NCBI GenBank assembly: GCA_017468115.1
Contig: JAFUJS010000060.1
Coordinates: forward strand, 1-5,339
Source: Clostridia bacterium
Lineage (GTDB): Bacteria > Bacillota_A > Clostridia > Oscillospirales > CAG-272
Direction: 5' to 3'
Length of the DNA stretch: 5,339 nucleotides
Position 1 is the first letter of the stretch; each line of letters opens with the position of its first letter. The notes under the pieces are model-generated. The model made no database searches. It was not told the origin of the DNA and saw only the letters and a program-made list of their open reading frames with translations. A program made the translations under genes and the position numbers. Of this stretch, positions 1 to 5,339 are shown one piece after another.

Positions 1-2462
1 CGGAATGTGAAATGAAGGACCGCCTTGAGGTGTTTATCAGCGATAACGGAAAAACACTGAAAATTGACGACCTTCAAACAGAAAAGATACACATTTTCCC
101 TAACAAGAATCTTGGTGGGGCAGGCGGCTTTACACGCTCTATGATAGAGATTATGAAGGCTCGTGAGCAAAAGGGCATTACCCACATTATGATGATGGAT
201 GATGACGTAAGACTCAACCCCGACTCAATCCTCAGAACCTACAGAATGCTAAGGCTCCTTAAGGACGAGGAAAGAGATGCCTTCATAGGCGGACATATGC
301 TTAAAATCGACTCCCAGCATATTCAGTCAGAGGCTGCAGACCATTGGGATATTGCAAAGCACCACCCGGTAAAGTACAACTACAATCTTGAAAAGCCGGA
401 GATGCTTGTTAAAAACGAGATTGAGGACAGCGTAAACCACTTTGGCTGGTGGTACTGCTGTATGCCGATAAATGTTCCAAGCGAAAACAACCTACCCCTT
501 CCTATCTTCATTAAGAGGGACGATATTGAGTACGGTCTACGTAACGGCACAAAGTTTATTACATTAAACGGTATTTGCGTATGGCACGAGCCGTTTGAGT
601 ACAAGTATGCAACCTATCTTGAGTATTACTACTTCAGAAATATGTGCATAATCAACTCTCGCCATCGTCTCAGCTTCACAGCAGAGCGCCTTATTGAGGA
701 GGTTAAGGTTAGAATCAAGGACTTCCTTTTAAGGTACAGGTACCGTGATGCAGAGCTTAGCCTGATTGGTATCCAGCACTATCTAAACGGCATTGATTGG
801 TTCAAATCCCTTGATGGAGAGGGACTCAATGCGGAGATTATGAAGCTGGGCTACAAGAAGGTGCCCGTTGACCAAATTGACGGCTTTGTGTTTACCCACG
901 GCGTATACGAGGCAAATTTGAGAAAGCCACAGCCAAACGAAAAGGAAATGAAAAAGCGTAGATGGAGCTTAAACGGCTGGCTCAAAAAGCCAATATTTGA
1001 TAACGTGGTTGTGCCGGCATATCAGCCTGCATCCCACCTGTTTTACCGTGCGAAGAGAGTTATTAACTACGAGGAGGCCTCAAATACCGCCTTCGTTACA
1101 GAAAAGAGCTTTAGCTCCCTGTTCTACATTATAAAGCTGTATCGCAAGACAGTTAAGCTCATTAAGAAAAAGTACAAGAAGGTTACAGCGGAGTATCGTG
1201 ACAGATACGACGAGCTGACAAATATCAAGTTCTGGAACAGCTATCTGTTTGAAAACGGAGTTGTGCCAAAAATCAGCTCACCTCTTGACAAGGTTAAGCG
1301 CCCAAAAAGCACCAAGGAGCAAAAAAAGGTGCTTAATGCCTCAAGATGGCTAAGATTCATTCAGGGCTGCCTTTTCTGGCTCCCAATGAAGAAAAATCGT
1401 ATTATGTTCTATGTTCACGATCGTAAGGGCTTTACCTGTAACCCAAGATATATTGCAGAGGAGCTTGTAAGACAGTATGGCGATCGTGCCGAAATTATCT
1501 GGGCTACCTCTCATCCCGACACCTGCGATGACATTAAGGCACTTGGCATTAATGTTATTCACAGCGGCTCATCAAAGCAATTTTTCAAGTACCTGCGTAC
1601 AAGGTTCTTTATAACAAATGACTCCTTCCCGGTGTGGGCACTCCACAAGCCAAATCAGCTTTGGATGAACACATGGCACGCAGGTATGAACTATAAGCAC
1701 ATCGGCTACGATTATCTGATGCCAATGAGCAAGGTTTATTCAAAAACCTTCAGAATCAAAAACCGTCAGCCAAACTTCTACCTCTCAGGCAGTAAATTCT
1801 TTACCGAGGACACCTCTGTATCCTTCAGATACAACAAAAAGGTGTTTGTGCCAACAGGTCTTCCAAGAAACGACATTTTCTTCCAGGACCGTCCTGATAT
1901 AGTAGAGAAGGTGCGTAAATTCTATGGCATTGAGGACGGGGTAAAAACTGTTCTTTTCGCCCCAACCTTCCGTGTTGGTATGAAGTCCAGCACCTTCGGT
2001 ATGGACTTCAAGAAGATTTGCGATGCGCTTTCAAGGCGCTTTGGCGGCAAGTGGGTGCTTCTGTTCAGAAACCACAACTTTGTAAAGGCGAAAAACAAAT
2101 ATCCAGGAGCAATCGACGTTTCTGGCTACCACGATATGCAGGAGCTTATGTATATGACAGACGTGCTAATCAGCGATTATTCGTCCTGCCTATACGATTT
2201 CTGCTTTACAGGCAAGCCTGCCTTTGTCTATGCAACAGACATTGAAAACTATATGAAGAATGAGCGCTCCTTTGCTTACCCAATCGAAAAGTGGCCATTC
2301 CCAATTACAGACTCAAACGAATCACTTGTTGACAGGATTGAGTCCTTTGACGAGGCTGACTATAAGTCAAGGGTTGAGGAGCATCTTAAGGACGGCGGTG
2401 CCTACGACAACGGTACAGCGTCCAAGCAGGCAGTTGATATAATCAAGAAATACTGCTTCTGA
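1..2462 (+). CDS. Bifunctional galactofuranosyltransferase (GlfT2-like) / CDP-glycerol glycerophosphotransferase (TagF-like), 5' partial
   Basis: Likely a cytoplasmic or membrane-associated enzyme that adds galactofuranose and a polyol-phosphate unit to a surface glycan. Residues are counted from the ATG at 12, but the frame is open from codon 3-5 to the left edge and the first strand of the GT-A fold is missing, so the true start is upstream. The GT domain (to about residue 413) shows NLGGAGGFTR (33-42), the metal-binding DDD (63-65), GWWYCC (145-150), the candidate catalytic-base region KRDDIEYG (168-175) and WHEP with a probable metal-binding His192; all match the order in mycobacterial GlfT2. 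A basic linker (about 414-455) leads to the TagF-like domain: CNPRYIAEEL (476-485), TWHAGMNYKHIG (554-565; the family usually has WHG), PTGLPRND (614-621), VLFAPTFR (647-654), RNH (686-688) and ISDYSSCLYDF (720-730). Family assignment is firm. Acceptor, linkage and exact polyol are not readable. The next gene, glf, makes the expected UDP-Galf donor. Confidence 0.87.
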   Translation, partial: ECEMKDRLEVFISDNGKTLKIDDLQTEKIHIFPNKNLGGAGGFTRSMIEIMKAREQKGITHIMMMDDDVRLNPDSILRTYRMLRLLKDEERDAFIGGHMLKIDSQHIQSEAADHWDIAKHHPVKYNYNLEKPEMLVKNEIEDSVNHFGWWYCCMPINVPSENNLPLPIFIKRDDIEYGLRNGTKFITLNGICVWHEPFEYKYATYLEYYYFRNMCIINSRHRLSFTAERLIEEVKVRIKDFLLRYRYRDAELSLIGIQHYLNGIDWFKSLDGEGLNAEIMKLGYKKVPVDQIDGFVFTHGVYEANLRKPQPNEKEMKKRRWSLNGWLKKPIFDNVVVPAYQPASHLFYRAKRVINYEEASNTAFVTEKSFSSLFYIIKLYRKTVKLIKKKYKKVTAEYRDRYDELTNIKFWNSYLFENGVVPKISSPLDKVKRPKSTKEQKKVLNASRWLRFIQGCLFWLPMKKNRIMFYVHDRKGFTCNPRYIAEELVRQYGDRAEIIWATSHPDTCDDIKALGINVIHSGSSKQFFKYLRTRFFITNDSFPVWALHKPNQLWMNTWHAGMNYKHIGYDYLMPMSKVYSKTFRIKNRQPNFYLSGSKFFTEDTSVSFRYNKKVFVPTGLPRNDIFFQDRPDIVEKVRKFYGIEDGVKTVLFAPTFRVGMKSSTFGMDFKKICDALSRRFGGKWVLLFRNHNFVKAKNKYPGAIDVSGYHDMQELMYMTDVLISDYSSCLYDFCFTGKPAFVYATDIENYMKNERSFAYPIEKWPFPITDSNESLVDRIESFDEADYKSRVEEHLKDGGAYDNGTASKQAVDIIKKYCF

Positions 2463-2485
2463 GGAAAATAATTCCCAAAATTAGT

Positions 2486-2491
2486 AAGAGG
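2486..2491 (+). promoter_or_regulatory. Ribosome binding site of glf
   Basis: AAGAGG lies 6 bases before the ATG at 2498 and supports that start. The whole gap between the upstream stop and this ATG is 35 bases, and I see no promoter or terminator in it, so glf is probably co-transcribed with the transferase gene. Confidence 0.65.
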
Positions 2492-2497
2492 TTCAAA

Positions 2498-3604
2498 ATG
2501 AAAAGGTATGATTATTTAATCGTTGGCGCAGGACTCTTTGGCTGTGTATTTGCCTATGAGGCAAAAAAGCGTGGCAAAAGCTGTCTTGTGATTGACAAAA
2601 GGAGCCACACAGGCGGAAATATTTACTGTGAGAAAATAGAGGACATTAATGTGCACAAGTACGGTGCCCACATTTTCCACACCTCAGACAAGGCTGTTTG
2701 GGAGTATGTAAATCAGTTTGCCGAGTTTAATAACTATATAAACTCCCCCGTGGCAATTTACAAGGACGAGCTTTATAATTTGCCCTTCAATATGAACACC
2801 TTTTCTAAAATGTGGGGTGTTAAGACCCCTGCCGAGGCTAAGGCAAAGATAGAGGAGCAAATAAAGGAGCTTAATATTACCGAGCCGAAAAATCTGGAGG
2901 AGCAGGCGCTTTCCTTAGTTGGCACGGATGTATACGAAAAGCTGATTAAGGGCTACACCGAAAAGCAATGGCAGCGCCCCTGCTGTGAGCTTCCTGCCTT
3001 TATTATAAAAAGGCTGCCTCTGCGCTTTACCTACGACAACAACTACTTCAACGACAGATATCAGGGCATACCGGTTGGCGGCTACAATCAGATTATTGAC
3101 GGTCTGCTTGAGGGCACAGAGGTTATGCTTGATACCGACTACTTTGACTTTATCAAAAATACAGACCTTACCTTTGGTAAAACTGTATTCACAGGTCAAA
3201 TAGACAGGTTCTTTGACTACAAGCTGGGCGTTTTGGAATACCGTAGCGTAAGATTTGAAACCGAAACCTTAGATATGGAAAACTATCAGGGTAACGCAGT
3301 TGTAAACTATACCGAGGCAAGCGTACCATACACAAGAGTTATTGAGCACAAGCACTTTGAGTTTGGTAAGCAGCCGAAAACCGTTGTTTCCAAGGAGTAT
3401 TCCAGTGAGTGGACTATGGGGGACGAGCCATACTACCCAATCAACAACGACAAAAATAACGAGCTTTATCTAAAGTATAAGGCTCTTGCCGACAACACCC
3501 CAAATGTAATCTTTGGCGGTAGGCTTGGTCAGTACAAGTATTACGATATGGACAAGGTAATTATTTCTGCTCTCGAGGCAGTTAGAAAAGAGTTTGACGA
3601 ATGA
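2498..3604 (+). CDS. glf: UDP-galactopyranose mutase
   Basis: A cytosolic flavoenzyme that interconverts UDP-galactopyranose and UDP-galactofuranose using reduced FAD; it supplies the donor for galactofuranosyltransferases. The 368 residues fit the usual bacterial length (about 370-385). The N-terminal FAD-binding motif is GAGLFG (10-15), followed by the acidic end of the second strand at VIDKR (31-35) and GGN (39-41). Family signatures follow in order: YGAHIFHT (55-62), LPFNMNTF (95-102), YTEKQW (153-158), RLPLRF (172-177), YTRVIEHKHF (278-287), EPYYP (310-314) and GGRLGQYKYYDMD (340-352). By spacing against the E. coli and Klebsiella enzymes as I remember them, the active-site residues Trp158, Arg172, Tyr183, Arg280, Tyr313, Arg342, Tyr348 and Asp350 all appear to be present, so the enzyme should be active. 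The start is supported by the N-terminal fold beginning at once and by a good ribosome binding site. The gene sits 35 bases after a GlfT2-like transferase and shares 4 bases (ATGA) with the ABC-F gene. Confidence 0.97.
   Translation: MKRYDYLIVGAGLFGCVFAYEAKKRGKSCLVIDKRSHTGGNIYCEKIEDINVHKYGAHIFHTSDKAVWEYVNQFAEFNNYINSPVAIYKDELYNLPFNMNTFSKMWGVKTPAEAKAKIEEQIKELNITEPKNLEEQALSLVGTDVYEKLIKGYTEKQWQRPCCELPAFIIKRLPLRFTYDNNYFNDRYQGIPVGGYNQIIDGLLEGTEVMLDTDYFDFIKNTDLTFGKTVFTGQIDRFFDYKLGVLEYRSVRFETETLDMENYQGNAVVNYTEASVPYTRVIEHKHFEFGKQPKTVVSKEYSSEWTMGDEPYYPINNDKNNELYLKYKALADNTPNVIFGGRLGQYKYYDMDKVIISALEAVRKEFDE
3587..3592 (+). promoter_or_regulatory. Ribosome binding site of the ABC-F gene, inside glf
   Basis: AAAGAG sits within the last codons of glf, 8 bases before the ATG at 3601. 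It is a modest match to the Shine-Dalgarno consensus, and together with the ATGA stop/start overlap it suggests translation by coupling (re-initiation) after glf. Confidence 0.5.
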
Positions 3605-5199
3605 TAACAGTAAGCGATTTATCCTTTAACTTTGGCGGACAGCTTCTTTTTAAGGATGTTAACCTAAAATTCACGCCGGGCAACTGCTATGGCGTAATCG
3701 GCGCAAACGGGGCAGGAAAGAGTACCTTTCTCCGTATTCTTTGCAAGGAGCTGGAGCCGACCAAGGGCGAGGTTTATATTCCCGACACAGTAAGAATGTC
3801 GGTTCTTAAGCAGAACCACTTTGAGTTTGACGAATACTCGGTTCTTGACACCATCATTATGGGTAATGAAAGGCTTTATTCCATAATGAAGGAAAAGGAC
3901 GCCATCTATATGAAGGAGGACTTTACCGACGAGGACGGTATTCGTGCCTCCGAATTAGAGGGCGAGTTTGCGGAGCTGAACGGCTGGGAGGCTGAAAGCG
4001 ATGCATCAAGGCTTATTCAAGGCCTTGGACTTAGCGAGGATTTGCTTTACGAGCAAATGGTAAACCTCAAGGAGGGACAAAAGGTTAAGGTGCTTTTGGC
4101 GCAGGCGCTTTTTGGCAACCCTGACATTATTTTGCTTGACGAGCCTACAAACGGTCTTGACCTGGAGGCAACTATGTGGCTTGAGGACTTCTTGTCCGAC
4201 TACTTCGGCACAGTTTTGGTTGTTTCCCACGACAGGCACTTTTTAAACGACGTTTGCACAAATATCGTTGATATAGACTATTCGGGCATTAAAATGTACG
4301 TTGGTAACTATGAGTTCTGGTATGAGTCCAGCCAGCTTATCCAGCGTATGATTAAGCAACAAAACAAGAAAAATGAGGAGAAGATTAGGGAGCTTCAAAG
4401 CTTTATTTCCCGCTTCTCGGCAAATAAATCAAAATCAAGACAGGCAACCTCAAGAAGAAAGCTTCTTGACAAGCTGACTATTGAGGAGCTTCCCGCATCC
4501 TCAAGGCGCTACCCGTTTATCGGCTTTGATATGGACAGAGAGGCAGGCAAGGATATTCTTACCGTGTCCGACCTTTCAAAATCAAGCGGGGGAGTGTCGC
4601 TATTTAAGAATATTTCCTTCACAGTTGCCAAGGGAGATAAAATTGCCCTTATTGGCAACGAAATGGCAATTACCGCCCTCTTTAAGATTCTTATGGAGGA
4701 GGACGAGGCGGACAAGGGTAGCTTCAAGTGGGGCATTAGTATAACTAAATCCTACTTCCCAAAGGACAACATTGACTACTTCAGCGGCTGCCACGACTCA
4801 ATCCTTGACTGGATGAGAAGATATTCCAAGGACCAGACAGAAACCTATCTTCGTGGCTTCCTTGGCAGAATGCTTTTCTCCGGCGACTCTATCTTTAAGG
4901 AGGTTAGCGTTTTGTCAGGTGGAGAAAAGGCAAGATGTATGTTCTCACGTATGATGCTTTTCGGCTCCAACTTCTTGCTTCTTGACCAGCCAACAAACCA
5001 CTTAGACCTTGAGTCAATTACTGCCGTAAACAACGGACTTGCCGACTTTAAGGGCAACATACTCTTCTATTCCCACGACTACGAAACCGTAAACACCGTT
5101 GCAAACCGTATCATCGAAATCAAAGAGGACGGCATTTACGATTACAGTGGAACATACGAGGAGTATTTGGAGTACAAAAAATCCAAAGGACTTAATTAA
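3601..5199 (+). CDS. ABC-F family ATPase, YbiT-like, with one degenerate ATP site
   Basis: A soluble protein with two tandem ABC ATPase domains and no membrane segment, of the ABC-F family whose studied members bind the ribosomal E site and influence peptidyl-tRNA. At 532 residues it is close to E. coli YbiT (about 530). Domain 1: Walker A GANGAGKST (34-42), Q-loop Gln71, Walker B/catalytic LLLDEPTN (177-184), H-loop His210; its signature is degenerate, LKEGQ (156-160). The linker (about 243-305) contains FISRFSANKSKSRQATSR (268-285), nearly identical to YbiT as I recall it and diagnostic of the P-site tRNA interaction motif. Domain 2: Walker A reduced to GNEMAITAL (352-360) with no lysine, Lys388 where the Q-loop Gln is expected, an intact signature LSGGEK (438-443), LLLDQPTNHLD (459-469) with Gln463 replacing the catalytic Glu, and H-loop His492. 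The start overlaps the glf stop by 4 bases, so the two are probably translationally coupled. The linker and YbiT resemblance argue against an antibiotic-resistance ABC-F, though this is inference. The physiological role is unknown. Confidence 0.93.
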   Translation: MITVSDLSFNFGGQLLFKDVNLKFTPGNCYGVIGANGAGKSTFLRILCKELEPTKGEVYIPDTVRMSVLKQNHFEFDEYSVLDTIIMGNERLYSIMKEKDAIYMKEDFTDEDGIRASELEGEFAELNGWEAESDASRLIQGLGLSEDLLYEQMVNLKEGQKVKVLLAQALFGNPDIILLDEPTNGLDLEATMWLEDFLSDYFGTVLVVSHDRHFLNDVCTNIVDIDYSGIKMYVGNYEFWYESSQLIQRMIKQQNKKNEEKIRELQSFISRFSANKSKSRQATSRRKLLDKLTIEELPASSRRYPFIGFDMDREAGKDILTVSDLSKSSGGVSLFKNISFTVAKGDKIALIGNEMAITALFKILMEEDEADKGSFKWGISITKSYFPKDNIDYFSGCHDSILDWMRRYSKDQTETYLRGFLGRMLFSGDSIFKEVSVLSGGEKARCMFSRMMLFGSNFLLLDQPTNHLDLESITAVNNGLADFKGNILFYSHDYETVNTVANRIIEIKEDGIYDYSGTYEEYLEYKKSKGLN

Positions 5200-5255
5200 G
5201 GCGCAGGTAAGCTGCGAAATACTGCGTTACTTTCAAAGCAAAAGGAGAGCCTACG
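5200..5255 (+). other. Short intergenic spacer with small alternative hairpins
   Basis: This 56-base spacer carries CGCAG (5202-5206), which can pair with CTGCG at 5212-5216 (5-base loop) or with a second CTGCG at 5222-5226. There is no T-tract after either stem, so it does not look like an intrinsic terminator, and read-through into the next gene is plausible. The paired bases do not cover the ribosome binding site at 5241-5247. I see no clear -35/-10 pair. Confidence 0.3.
5241..5247 (+). promoter_or_regulatory. Strong ribosome binding site of the oxidoreductase gene
   Basis: AAAGGAG lies 8 bases before the ATG at 5256. It is the best Shine-Dalgarno match in the window and fixes the start of the last, truncated gene. 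Confidence 0.8.
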
Positions 5256-5339
5256 ATGGACTATTTACAAAAGAATATTGCCATTGTGGGGGCTGGACCT
5301 GCCGGAATGATGGCAGGCATATATGCATCACTCGGTGGT
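5256..5339 (+). CDS. FAD/NAD(P)-binding oxidoreductase, 3' partial (N-terminal 28 codons)
   Basis: Only the first 28 codons are in the window. They encode a hydrophobic first strand, a dinucleotide-binding motif VGAGPAG (residues 11-17) and the start of the following helix (MMAGIYASLGG). This is the beginning of a Rossmann fold in a flavoprotein. The GPAGMMA wording recalls the HI0933/BaiN-like 'aminoacetone oxidase family' flavoproteins, but thioredoxin-reductase-like and other two-dinucleotide-binding enzymes begin the same way, so the substrate cannot be named. The start is well supported by the strong ribosome binding site and by the fold beginning 7 residues in. The gene follows the ABC-F gene by 56 bases on the same strand and may belong to the same transcript. 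Confidence 0.8.
   Translation, partial: MDYLQKNIAIVGAGPAGMMAGIYASLGG

Noticed and set aside
2463..2476. Possible small stem GGAA/TTCC just after the transferase stop codon.
   Set aside because: A 4-base AT-rich stem with no T-tract is not a credible terminator, and glf follows at once with its own ribosome binding site.
2915..3199. Open frame of 94 codons on the minus strand.
   Set aside because: It lies wholly opposite glf, whose conserved motifs cover the same bases; the translation resembles no family I know and there is no independent spacing or start signal. The other minus-strand and out-of-frame stretches were rejected for the same reason.
4654..4680. Degenerate Walker A in the second ABC domain read as a sign of a pseudogene.
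   Set aside because: The frame is intact to a normal length and C-terminus, and the changes are confined to one composite ATP site, which suggests functional asymmetry rather than decay.
3601..5199. ATP-binding subunit of a polymer exporter (TagH- or Wzt-like), suggested by the surface-polymer neighbourhood.
   Set aside because: The protein has two tandem ATPase domains, an ABC-F linker with the FSANKSKSRQATSR motif and no adjacent permease gene, which fits ABC-F and not an exporter.
3601..5199. Antibiotic-resistance ABC-F (ribosomal protection).
   Set aside because: The linker sequence and overall layout follow YbiT; I see nothing specific to resistance clades and no leader-peptide attenuator, since the gene starts inside glf.

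Overview
The window holds four genes, all on the + strand and tightly packed: the 3' part of a large two-domain envelope-polymer transferase, a complete UDP-galactopyranose mutase gene (glf), a complete ABC-F ATPase gene, and the first 28 codons of an FAD/NAD(P)-type oxidoreductase. No RNA gene, mobile element, CRISPR array or convincing terminator is visible. Base composition is moderate by eye (not computed). Ribosome binding sites are purine-rich and of Gram-positive type, and the protein sequences (a TagF-like teichoic-acid-type domain, a clostridial-looking YbiT-like ABC-F) point to a Firmicute, most likely a gut member of the class Clostridia (Oscillospiraceae or Lachnospiraceae). The placement is inferred from family resemblance only.

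Layout. Positions 1-2462 encode a galactofuranosyltransferase (GlfT2-like, GT-A fold) domain followed by a CDP-glycerol glycerophosphotransferase (TagF/TagB-like) domain. The frame is open through the left edge, so the real start lies upstream. After 35 bases comes glf (2498-3604), which makes UDP-galactofuranose, the expected donor for the first domain of the upstream protein. The ABC-F gene (3601-5199) begins inside the glf stop codon (ATGA overlap). A 56-base gap then carries a strong Shine-Dalgarno sequence and leads to the oxidoreductase gene, which starts at 5256 and is cut by the right edge.

How they work together. The first two genes form a coherent unit: Glf converts UDP-Galp to UDP-Galf, and the fused enzyme probably adds Galf and a glycerol-phosphate (or similar polyol-phosphate) unit to a cell-surface glycan. 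The ABC-F protein has no membrane segment and carries the tRNA-interacting linker of ribosome-binding ABC-F factors, so it is not the polymer exporter; its tight coupling to glf is unexplained. Its two ATP sites are strikingly unequal: one is built entirely from consensus motifs, while the other has a degenerate Walker A, Q-loop and partner signature and a natural Glu-to-Gln change at the catalytic position. I do not see a wholly new system here. The two points most worth a second look are the fused transferase beside its donor-making enzyme and the one-sided degeneration of the ABC-F ATPase.
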